Below, one piece after another: positions 1-6,520 of a stretch of 8,557 nucleotides of DNA. Position 1 is the stretch's first letter, and every line of letters starts with the position of its first letter. The DNA lies in assembly GCA_947462525.1 (NCBI GenBank), contig CANHPK010000048.1:1-8557 (forward strand). Direction: 5' to 3'. Source of the stretch: Roseiflexaceae bacterium. GTDB taxonomy: Bacteria > Chloroflexota > Chloroflexia > Chloroflexales > Roseiflexaceae. The notes beneath the pieces are model-generated. The model did no database searches. It saw only the letters and a list, made by a program, of their open reading frames with translations, and was not told the DNA's origin. Made by a program: the position numbers and the translations under genes.

Positions 1-129
1 AACCTGCGCACTGTCACTCGGCTCATCGGGACAAGTGGTTCAAACATACGTCCCTTATAAACACGACGCTCGCTCAAACGTGCTGCGTACGCCGGGGGGA
101 GCGTGGTCGTTTGCAAGGGTGCTGTGGAT

Positions 130-170
130 GGAGAGAAAAAGAACACGACCGTCATTGCTGAGGTCGTGTT
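130..170 (-). terminator. Rho-independent terminator of lacZ
   Basis: A 9-bp perfect stem (AACACGACC at 142-150 with GGTCGTGTT at 162-170) closes an 11-nt loop. Read on the minus strand it is followed directly by CTTTTTCTCTC, the U-tract expected for intrinsic termination. It lies about 80 bases beyond the lacZ stop codon and points the same way as lacZ. On the plus strand there is no U-tract, so it should work in one direction only. Confidence 0.75.
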
Positions 171-213
171 TGCTGGTCTATTCAGTTCGAGATTGATTGT
201 GAGACTTCCCTAT

Positions 214-244
214 CGCCCGGAATTGTCTCGGACAACCCCGGGCG
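214..244 (-). other. GC-rich hairpin directly after the lacZ stop
   Basis: CGCCCGG (214-220) pairs with CCGGGCG (238-244). After a 2x2 internal mismatch (AA/CC), TTGTC (223-227) pairs with GACAA (231-235) around a 3-nt loop. The structure starts 9 bases beyond the lacZ stop codon in the direction of transcription. There is no T-tract on either strand, so it is not a classic terminator. A role in stabilising the mRNA 3' end or in pausing is possible but is only inference. Confidence 0.45.
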
Positions 245-252
245 GTGATTGC

Positions 253-3200
253 CTACCGCAACGGTGCAATCGAGAAGGTGAAGTGGTAGGTACGTTCGTT
301 CAGCAAATACTCCGGCAACGTGTCGACAAACAACCCGGTGCCCAGCCCACGCATACCGGCGTCGAGGCTGAGGTGGACCGTCGTATCGGCGCTGAGTGAA
401 ACGGTGTCTGCCGCATGCTCGAGGGCTGCATCGCTGTGATGGAGTGCATTGAACTCAAACAACCCATCGGCGCGGATTGCGAAGCCGTGGCCTGTTGCAT
501 CGGTGAGCGTGAGCCAACGTGTATCGACCGTGTGACCGTGTTCTTGGGGCATGATGTATGGTACGTAGCGTTCGGCCACCGTGCTGTTGTACATCCCCAC
601 GAAGGCACCGGCTTTGCGGTCGTTGTAGGTATCCTCAGGGCCGCGGCCGTACCACTGCAAATGAGTAAATGGTGCAGCGAGCTCGAATGCGATGCCCATG
701 CGAGGCAGGTCGACGATGTCGTCAGCACAGGTGACATGTGTGTCTACACGAAGCGCCCCCGCGGCGTCGAGCGTATAGGTGAGGGTGGCGCGGATGTCGT
801 CCCATTGGTCGCGACCGCTGGCCGATACCGTGACGACCACGCCGGCGGGACTTGCACTGACCGAATCGATGCGCTGGACGAGCTGGGTCAAGCCGAGTTT
901 TTGCCAGAGCGGGTAGCCGCGCAAAACCATGCGGGCCATCATCTCTTGCAGGCGATCGTTGTCGGTCGGTGCGCGCCAGACGTTCAACGTTGGACCGTTG
1001 ATAATGCTCCCCGTTGCGCCGAACTGGGTAATCGCCCCCGTGCGGGCATCGACGCTGACGCGGTGCGCGCCGTTGCTGAGCACCAGTGCATCGCCGTCGC
1101 GGACGACCTGCAGAGCGGTGCGGGGATCCGTCTTGGGTAGGTCGTGAGAGACGCTCGTGAGCGCGAGCTGCTCCCAGGACACCAGATGCCCTGCTGGCGC
1201 CCACGGCGTCGTAGCAATGCTCCGGAACGACAGATTGATAAATGCTTCGCCACGGGCGGGTGCCGTGATGGGGATCGTCATGTTAGCACTCTGTTGCGGC
1301 GCGATATGTGGTACCGCGTAGCTGCCAGACTCAACGACCGTGCCGTCGACGACCAGATCCCAATGCAAGGCGAGGTCGTCGAGTGTGGTGTAGTAGCGTC
1401 GATTGTCGATGCGGTACACGCCAGCGGTAGTTGTGGTGCTGACGCGCGCCGGGCGGGCCAGATACATGAACTCACGCATGGCGGGGTGCGGTGTGCGGTC
1501 GGGCCAGACCATCCCGTCGGCGACGAAATTGCCGTCGTTGGGGTAATCGCCCAAGCCGCCGCCGTAGACCCAATACGGCGTGCCATCGGCTGCGATGGTG
1601 CGGATGCCGTGGTCCAACCACTCCCAGATGAACCCCCCTTGCAGACCTTTGTAGCGCTCAAACGCAGCATAGTAATCGGACAACGAGCCACTGCTGTTGC
1701 CCATGGCGTGGGCGTATTCGCACAAAATCAGCGGCCGGTGGTCTTCGACCGTGGTGACGTACTCGACGATGTCGGCGATGGTTGCATACATCGGACAGAT
1801 GATGTCGGTGACGGATTTGCCACGGTTCCAGCGTTGTGCCGGCGGCAAGAACGCGATGCTGTTGTCGTTGAAGAACGGACTCATTGCTCCTTCGTAATGG
1901 AGCGGCCGGGTTGGATCGACAGCGCGAATCCAGGCAGCCACAGCCTCGTGATTGACGCCGTGGCCGCTTTCGTTGCCCAGTGACCAGACGATAACCGACG
2001 GGTGGTTTTTGTCGCGTTGCACGGCGTTGCGCACGCGCTCGGCATAGGCCGCGGCGACCCGGGCGTCATCGGCGATCTGGAGGAGCGCATGGTGCTCGAG
2101 ATTCGTCTCGCCCACCAGCACAATGCCGTATTCGTCGCACAACTCGTACCAATATGGGTTATTTGGGTAGTGCGAGGTCCGTACCGCGTTGATGTTGTGG
2201 GCCTTCATGGTGCGGATGTCGAGTTCCATCAAGGCACGTGGCACCGCTTTGCCGTGTGTGTCGCTGTGTTCGTGGTAATTGACGCCGTGAATCATCAATG
2301 GTTGATTGTTGACCATCAGCGCTCGATCGGCGATTTCGACCGTGCGGAAGCCCACGCGCAAGCCCGTGTGGACCGTCCCCTCGGGGCCTTCGTAGCGCAC
2401 CAGTAAAGTGTACAACGCCGGCGATTCACAGCTCCACAGGGCTGGTGCGACCACATCCATGCGCAACGTGGCATTGGCCGTGTCGCTCGGCGACGGTCCC
2501 ATCGAATAGCCGATGGTCTGGCCGGGCACGGGGCTGTCTGCCTGGGCAATCAGCGTCCCGTCGGCCGCGACGAGGCGACAGTGCATCGTGCCGCTGGGGG
2601 TCGAGCCGGTCAGCGCACGCAGTGTGGTGCGAACCACGAGGGTGGCCTGCGACAAATCGGGGGTCAATTGGGTCTGCACGGCGATGTCTTGGATGTACGT
2701 CCGGGGCGTCGCGTAGAGATAGACGTCGCGGTGGATGCCCGCCTGCCACCAGTGGTCTTGGTCTTCGAGCCAGCTTGCATCCGAGTAGCGCGGGTTGACA
2801 CAGGTCAGCTCGTAGGTTGATCCGGCCACCACGCGACCGGTGAGGTCGTATTCGGCCGGCGTGCGGCTGTCTTTATTGAAGCCCACAAATGCACCATCGA
2901 GGTAGACGTATAACGCCCCTTCACAACCGGCGAAGTGCAACACCACCCGCTGCCCCGCCCAGTCGTGGGGAACGGTGATGCTGGTGCGGTACACACCCGT
3001 TGCTATCGCCTCGGGCAGATGTGGGAACGACTCGGGGAAGGGCATTTGGATATTGGTATAGTGTGGTTTGCTGAAGGATTCGCCGCTCCAGGCCGATTGG
3101 CGCATCTGCATGGTCCAGTTGCCCGGTACTGCCAGCGTGTTCCACTCGGCCGCAATCAGCGCCGCTTCCGTGACTTCGCGTGGCGAGTCGAACATGGCAA

Positions 3201-3390
3201 ACTGCCAGTCGCCGTTGAGGCTACGCACCTGGGTGGAGTGTTCGGCACCGCGACGGGCAGCGCCGTGTTCGTTGCTGAATGGCCAAAACGTCGCCCGCGC
3301 TGGCAGCTTGCGCAGACTGGGCAGTTCGGGCATCTGCCAGGTTGGTTGGTCGTCGATCATGAGGAAGGGTAGCGGCGTATGAAGCGTCAT
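253..3390 (-). CDS. lacZ: Beta-galactosidase, glycoside hydrolase family 2 (large LacZ type)
   Basis: Hydrolyses terminal beta-D-galactosides such as lactose. At 1,045 aa it is close to E. coli LacZ (1,023 aa). No signal peptide is seen, so it is probably cytoplasmic. Domains: sugar-binding jelly roll about 52-228, Ig-like domain about 230-350, TIM barrel about 352-645, a further beta-domain about 660-745, and the C-terminal beta-galactosidase small-chain-type domain about 765-1040. Visible signatures are NLEHH with E432/H434 (equivalent to E. coli E416/H418), WSLGNESGHG with acid/base E474, and ILCEYAHAMGNS with nucleophile E558. I chose the ATG at 3388-3390, which has AAAGGA 6 nt upstream. 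A longer frame to 3453 would start inside the likely -10 element. The C-terminus (RGLGT...DTLPEYLL) lacks the GGDDSW segment and the Trp999 equivalent of E. coli LacZ. It is a single-gene unit with its own promoter and terminator; no permease or repressor gene is present. Confidence 0.95.
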   Translation of the reverse strand: MTLHTPLPFLMIDDQPTWQMPELPSLRKLPARATFWPFSNEHGAARRGAEHSTQVRSLNGDWQFAMFDSPREVTEAALIAAEWNTLAVPGNWTMQMRQSAWSGESFSKPHYTNIQMPFPESFPHLPEAIATGVYRTSITVPHDWAGQRVVLHFAGCEGALYVYLDGAFVGFNKDSRTPAEYDLTGRVVAGSTYELTCVNPRYSDASWLEDQDHWWQAGIHRDVYLYATPRTYIQDIAVQTQLTPDLSQATLVVRTTLRALTGSTPSGTMHCRLVAADGTLIAQADSPVPGQTIGYSMGPSPSDTANATLRMDVVAPALWSCESPALYTLLVRYEGPEGTVHTGLRVGFRTVEIADRALMVNNQPLMIHGVNYHEHSDTHGKAVPRALMELDIRTMKAHNINAVRTSHYPNNPYWYELCDEYGIVLVGETNLEHHALLQIADDARVAAAYAERVRNAVQRDKNHPSVIVWSLGNESGHGVNHEAVAAWIRAVDPTRPLHYEGAMSPFFNDNSIAFLPPAQRWNRGKSVTDIICPMYATIADIVEYVTTVEDHRPLILCEYAHAMGNSSGSLSDYYAAFERYKGLQGGFIWEWLDHGIRTIAADGTPYWVYGGGLGDYPNDGNFVADGMVWPDRTPHPAMREFMYLARPARVSTTTTAGVYRIDNRRYYTTLDDLALHWDLVVDGTVVESGSYAVPHIAPQQSANMTIPITAPARGEAFINLSFRSIATTPWAPAGHLVSWEQLALTSVSHDLPKTDPRTALQVVRDGDALVLSNGAHRVSVDARTGAITQFGATGSIINGPTLNVWRAPTDNDRLQEMMARMVLRGYPLWQKLGLTQLVQRIDSVSASPAGVVVTVSASGRDQWDDIRATLTYTLDAAGALRVDTHVTCADDIVDLPRMGIAFELAAPFTHLQWYGRGPEDTYNDRKAGAFVGMYNSTVAERYVPYIMPQEHGHTVDTRWLTLTDATGHGFAIRADGLFEFNALHHSDAALEHAADTVSLSADTTVHLSLDAGMRGLGTGLFVDTLPEYLLNERTYHFTFSIAPLR

Positions 3391-3448
3391 GCGCAATCCT
3401 TTATGTGTGAAATTTCGATAGTCTGTGGCGGCCGAATCGTCTTCACAA

Positions 3449-3457
3449 ATCATACCA
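3449..3457 (-). promoter_or_regulatory. Candidate lacZ promoter, extended -10
   Basis: On the minus strand TGGTATGAT matches the extended -10 pattern TGn-TATAAT with one mismatch. No good -35 is visible at the usual spacing, which extended -10 promoters tolerate. Transcription would begin near 3442, giving a leader of about 50 nt before the ATG at 3390. This also argues against the upstream in-frame start at 3453, which falls inside the element. The same 9-mer precedes the aminotransferase at the right end of the window. Confidence 0.45.
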
Positions 3458-3467
3458 CTGGTTTATT

Positions 3468-3495
3468 TTGTGGGATGTGAGTTCTTTGTTACTAT
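3468..3495 (+). promoter_or_regulatory. Candidate metalloprotease promoter
   Basis: TTGTGG (3468-3473) lies 16 bp upstream of TACTAT (3490-3495), which is preceded by TG-T to form an extended -10. Transcription would start near 3502 and leave a leader of about 120 nt. The -10 sits inside the 12-bp palindrome at 3489-3500, so a repressor bound there would block this promoter. Confidence 0.35.
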
Positions 3496-3500
3496 AGTAA
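3489..3500. promoter_or_regulatory. 12-bp perfect palindrome, possible operator
   Basis: TTACTATAGTAA reads identically on both strands and does not extend further. It lies between the two divergent genes and covers the candidate -10 of the protease promoter. It also contains TACTAT on the minus strand, though no fitting -35 is seen there. An operator role is inference; an AT-rich 12-mer palindrome could also occur by chance. Confidence 0.35.
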
Positions 3501-3540
3501 GGATAATTTTTTTCACATCATCTCATGGAACGGTTCTTGG

Positions 3541-3560
3541 AAATCAGACGGCACTGATTT
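3541..3560 (+). repeat. Inverted repeat in the protease leader
   Basis: AAATCAG (3541-3547) and CTGATTT (3554-3560) form a perfect 7-bp inverted repeat with a 6-nt spacer, about 60 bases before the protease start codon. It could be a weak RNA hairpin in the leader or a protein-binding site. It is followed by TGGTTGG, not a T-tract, so it is not a terminator. Confidence 0.35.
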
Positions 3561-3622
3561 TGGTTGGTGTGCTGATTCTGTGATGGTATTTGGTTCCTCT
3601 GATAAAACCTAAGAACGGAAAT

Positions 3623-6430
3623 ATGACACGACGACGATTTGCTATTTGGTGTGTGATTTTAATTTTTGGCTTGTTTGGACAAACACTAGGGGTACATGCA
3701 CAAGCAATCACGCAACTGACGCTGACCGGCACTCTGCATGTGATATGGGGTCACACACAAAACCACGACGATCACCTTGAATATCATTTAGCAGAGCCAA
3801 ACGGTCGTACGACGGAATTGGCCATTCCTGATGATGTGTTGGCGCAGGCAGGTGGTATTCAAGCGCTCAATCGCCAGCACGTCAGTGTACAGGCGACGCA
3901 AGCGCGCGTCGTACAACGATCGGTAATGCCACTGACGGTGCGCCAAATCAGCCGCATCGGGAGTGCTCCACGGATGCAGTCGCGTGTGGCGGGAGCGCAA
4001 CCGTGGATAACGCTCATGTGTAAGTTTAGCGACATTGCTGCTGAGCCCAAAGACTACGCCTTTTTTGCTGGTATGTACGGGTCAACGTACCCCGGATTAA
4101 ATCATTATTGGCGAGAACAGTCGTATACCACAATGAACATCGACGGGAGCGGTGTCGCAGGTACTGGCTGGTTTACCTTGCCGAGCCCACGATCGACGTA
4201 TGTGGTAGACGGTGCTCTGAATGGTGAACTCATCAGCCAAGATTGTGCGAATGCAGCAGATAGCGTCGTCGACTTTCGCAATTATATCGGCATCAACATG
4301 ATGTTCAACGAAAATCTCGATGGGCCTGCTCGGGGAGGGAGCACCACGATTACGGTTGATGGTATACGGCGTTCGTGGAATGCCACGTGGATGCCACCGT
4401 GGGCATACGGCGATCTTTCTGTGTTGGCGCACGAAATGGGCCACGGATTTGGCCTACCACATTCATCAGGCAGATACGGCAATATTTACGATAGTGCGTG
4501 GGATGTAATGAGTGATCCGATGTGGAATTGTGAGGCATCACGCGATGCCACCTACGGATGTATTGGGCAACATACCAATGCGTATCACAAAGACAAACTC
4601 GGCTGGATCCTTAGCACCCAAAAATACATTGTCGCAGGGAGTGCCACCATTGTCATTGATGATCTCGCTCTGGTATCGACCACGAATTATCGAATGGCCC
4701 AGATTGCCATCAATAAGCTGGGTACACGGTTTTATACGGTCGAGGTGCGCAAATTAACCGGGTATGATGTCAAGCTCCCAGGTTTTGCGGTGGTGATTCA
4801 TGAAGTAGATACCACACGCGATCGCCCGGCACAGGTGATTGATAGCGATAACAATGGGAACAACGGTGATGCGGGTGCAATGTGGATAACGGGTGAGACG
4901 TTTGCTGATGCGGCGATAGGACTCACCGTAACAATCAATGCCCAAACCACGAATGGGTATTCTGTGACCATTTCTATCCCCAACCCCACACCGGTGCTCA
5001 CACCAACGATTATTCCCATCAGCACTGCGACGGGCGATTTTGTGGGGTGGGGGCAGACAAGTTCTGGTCAAATCACGGCACCAAACAGTGATGCCGACAT
5101 TGTCGACATCAGCGCTGGTGCTACGCACACATTGGTGCTGCGCTCGAACGGCCTCGTCAGTGGGTGGGGCAATAATGGAAGAGGACAAGTATCGGTTCCT
5201 GCTACATTGACAGATGTCGTCGCCATTGATGCGGGTGATGCGCATTCACTGGCGCTGAAATCAGATGGTACGGTGGTGGGCTGGGGGAACACCGATTATG
5301 GTCGTGCCACGCCACCGAGTGATCTGCGGGATGTGATTGCAATAAGTGCAGGTTTATATCATTCTTTGGCGCTCCAGTCAGATGGAACCGTGATCGGTTG
5401 GGGCTTTAATGGAACGGGTGAAACGTCGCAACCGAGTACGGTCGTGAATGCGGTCGCTATAAGCGCAAATGCACAATCGAGCATGGCAGTCCTCGCGGAT
5501 GGGCGCGTAATTGCCTGGGGGTATCTTGGTGGTTCGAACCAACTTGCGGTTCCGACTGGCGTAACGAATGTGGTGGACATTGCAGTGGGGATTCGCCATG
5601 CAGTTGCACTGCATGCAAACGGGACCGTCACCACATGGGGCGACAATGACAAAAATCAGCAAAATGTCCCGATTGGACTGTCGAACGTCGTCGAGATTGA
5701 TACCACTGGGCATCACACAATTGCGCGTACCGCGGATGGCACAGTGGTGGTGTGGGGCAGTAATGAGACAAATCAGGCAGATGTACCATCCGCATTAGTC
5801 AATGTGCGTGGTGTGGCGGCTGGCTTGCATCATACGGTTGTTTTTCGTCGTGTAGCGAGTAATACCTCTACCCCAACGCACACCGCGACGCATACTGCGA
5901 CAGCAACGCACACCGTAACCCAGACCGGGACGTGGACACCAACCGCTCCACCAACCCAATCGGCTACGCCAACACAAGTGGCGACACCAACGCAGACCGT
6001 GACATGGACACCAACCGCTCCACCAACCCAGACGGCTACGCCAACGCAGGCGGCCACACCGACGCAGACTGCGACCTGGACACGCATTGCGACGCGCACC
6101 AATACCCTCACATCGACGCGTTCTCCCACCCGCACAGCGACGGTAGTCCGTCCCGGAACGTTTTTCAAAACAGGACCGACGAAAAACGCCGTGAATCGCC
6201 CCGTGAACATCACGCTCTCGTGGTCGATCAGTCCATTTGCGGCATCGTACGAGTATTGTGTGAGTACCACAACAGCCTGTACGGTATGGAACAACGTAGG
6301 GAACGTGCGCAGTATCTTTGTGAGAAATCTGCAAAGGAACAAATCCTACTATTGGAATGTCCGTGCAAAAAATCGCGTCGGCGTGATAAACGCGAATGAT
6401 GGCATGTGGAAATTCACAACGGTGCGATAG
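3623..6430 (+). CDS. Secreted metzincin metalloprotease with RCC1-like propeller and FN3-like domain
   Basis: A 935-aa exported zinc protease. Residues 1-28 form a signal peptide: basic TRRRF, a hydrophobic core, and cleavage probably after AQA (28) or VHA (26). A propeptide-like region runs to about 125. The catalytic domain, about 130-335, has HEMGHGFGLPH with zinc ligands H270, H274, H280 and base E271, plus the Met-turn WDVMSDP (M296). It resembles M6/M11-type bacterial metzincins, and I cannot settle the family by eye. A beta-rich segment follows to about 455. Residues 471-743 hold seven repeats of about 39 aa, each with a VxGWG-like core and a 'SLALKSDGTV'-like strand, giving an RCC1-type seven-blade propeller. 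Residues 744-846 are a Thr/Pro/Gln linker, and about 847-935 an FN3-like domain ending YYWNVRAKN...WKFTT. I chose ATG 3623 because it gives a clean signal peptide; TTG 3590 would add 11 polar residues before it. The ribosome site is weak (GGA 3 nt upstream). Base composition looks less GC-rich than its neighbours. Confidence 0.88.
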   Translation: MTRRRFAIWCVILIFGLFGQTLGVHAQAITQLTLTGTLHVIWGHTQNHDDHLEYHLAEPNGRTTELAIPDDVLAQAGGIQALNRQHVSVQATQARVVQRSVMPLTVRQISRIGSAPRMQSRVAGAQPWITLMCKFSDIAAEPKDYAFFAGMYGSTYPGLNHYWREQSYTTMNIDGSGVAGTGWFTLPSPRSTYVVDGALNGELISQDCANAADSVVDFRNYIGINMMFNENLDGPARGGSTTITVDGIRRSWNATWMPPWAYGDLSVLAHEMGHGFGLPHSSGRYGNIYDSAWDVMSDPMWNCEASRDATYGCIGQHTNAYHKDKLGWILSTQKYIVAGSATIVIDDLALVSTTNYRMAQIAINKLGTRFYTVEVRKLTGYDVKLPGFAVVIHEVDTTRDRPAQVIDSDNNGNNGDAGAMWITGETFADAAIGLTVTINAQTTNGYSVTISIPNPTPVLTPTIIPISTATGDFVGWGQTSSGQITAPNSDADIVDISAGATHTLVLRSNGLVSGWGNNGRGQVSVPATLTDVVAIDAGDAHSLALKSDGTVVGWGNTDYGRATPPSDLRDVIAISAGLYHSLALQSDGTVIGWGFNGTGETSQPSTVVNAVAISANAQSSMAVLADGRVIAWGYLGGSNQLAVPTGVTNVVDIAVGIRHAVALHANGTVTTWGDNDKNQQNVPIGLSNVVEIDTTGHHTIARTADGTVVVWGSNETNQADVPSALVNVRGVAAGLHHTVVFRRVASNTSTPTHTATHTATATHTVTQTGTWTPTAPPTQSATPTQVATPTQTVTWTPTAPPTQTATPTQAATPTQTATWTRIATRTNTLTSTRSPTRTATVVRPGTFFKTGPTKNAVNRPVNITLSWSISPFAASYEYCVSTTTACTVWNNVGNVRSIFVRNLQRNKSYYWNVRAKNRVGVINANDGMWKFTTVR
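5933..6076 (+). repeat. Two tandem 72-bp repeats in the Thr-rich linker
   Basis: Copies at 5933-6004 and 6005-6076 each begin TGGACACCAACCGCTCCACC and match at about 62 of 72 bases by hand count. A third copy appears to start at 6077 (TGGACAC) but diverges at once. The unit is 24 codons, so the frame is kept. It encodes W-TPTAPPTQ-type sequence in the flexible linker between the propeller and the C-terminal domain. Such in-frame duplications let linker length vary between strains. Confidence 0.85.
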
Positions 6431-6458
6431 GTGTCTATGTTTCAAAGACAATGAACCA

Positions 6459-6498
6459 GAAAAAACACCCCAGTGCCATTGACATGGCACGAGGGTGT
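6459..6498 (-). terminator. Rho-independent terminator of the SCP2-R2lox gene
   Basis: ACACCC (6465-6470) pairs with GGGTGT (6493-6498). After a 2x2 mismatch, GTGCCAT (6473-6479) pairs with ATGGCAC (6484-6490) around a TGAC loop. On the minus strand the stem is followed by TTTTTTC (6459-6464 read backwards). It starts about 20 bases beyond the stop codon of the minus-strand oxidase gene. In the plus direction there is no T-tract, so the convergent protease gene has no intrinsic terminator of its own in the 90-bp gap, though the stem may still slow its transcript. Confidence 0.8.
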
Positions 6499-6520
6499 CA
6501 GGAGAACAACTTCAGTTAAT

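Larger units (their letters stand above)
1..252. other. Non-coding region downstream of lacZ
   Basis: I see no convincing gene in these 252 bases. Frame 1 has a 19-codon open stretch ending in TAA at 58-60 that could be the tail of a plus-strand gene entering from the left. On the minus strand an ATG at 45-47, preceded by AAGGGA, opens a frame running off the left edge. Neither is long enough to judge. The right part of the region holds a hairpin just after the lacZ stop and a terminator at 130-170, both listed separately. The 98-codon open frame from 103 runs through the terminator and into the lacZ 3' end on the opposite strand, so I treat it as spurious. Confidence 0.5.
3391..3622. promoter_or_regulatory. 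Divergent lacZ / metalloprotease regulatory region
   Basis: This AT-richer 232-bp gap separates the divergent start codons of lacZ and the secreted protease. It contains one candidate extended -10 promoter per strand, a 12-bp palindrome, a 7-bp inverted repeat at 3541-3560, and five copies of TGTGA or its complement TCACA (3406-3410, 3443-3447, 3476-3480, 3513-3517, 3579-3583). The first four form two TGTGA-N32-TCACA pairs offset by 70 bp. No small ORF here has a credible ribosome site. Confidence 0.6.

Noticed and set aside
1..47. Minus-strand ORF starting at 47 (MFEPLVP...) running off the left edge
   Set aside because: Only 15 codons are visible, the ribosome site is close to the start codon and no promoter is clear; it cannot be supported.
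28..54. Possible tRNA T-arm (GGTTCAAAC) at the left edge
   Set aside because: The flanking bases do not pair as a T-stem and no acceptor or anticodon arm can be drawn.
415..1983. Long plus-strand open frames (415-1140 and 1144-1983) opposite lacZ
   Set aside because: They are antisense shadows of a well-supported GH2 gene; their translations are rich in Arg, Asp and Val with no recognisable motif.
3391..3453. N-terminal extension of LacZ by 21 residues to an upstream start at 3453
   Set aside because: That start lies inside the likely extended -10 element and has no ribosome site, while the ATG at 3390 has AAAGGA at ideal spacing.
3590..3622. TTG start for the metalloprotease, adding 11 residues
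   Set aside because: It has no Shine-Dalgarno-like sequence and would put a polar stretch ahead of a normal signal peptide; the ATG at 3623 gives a standard exported N-terminus.
5932..6399. Plus-strand 155-codon frame inside the protease linker
   Set aside because: It is the +1 reading of the tandem repeat region (repeating Asp/Thr/Asn), with no ribosome site.
5795..6490. Minus-strand 231-codon frame opposite the protease 3' end
   Set aside because: Its Gly/Arg/Trp/Cys-rich translation is the mirror of the Thr/Pro repeats and it runs into the terminator stem.
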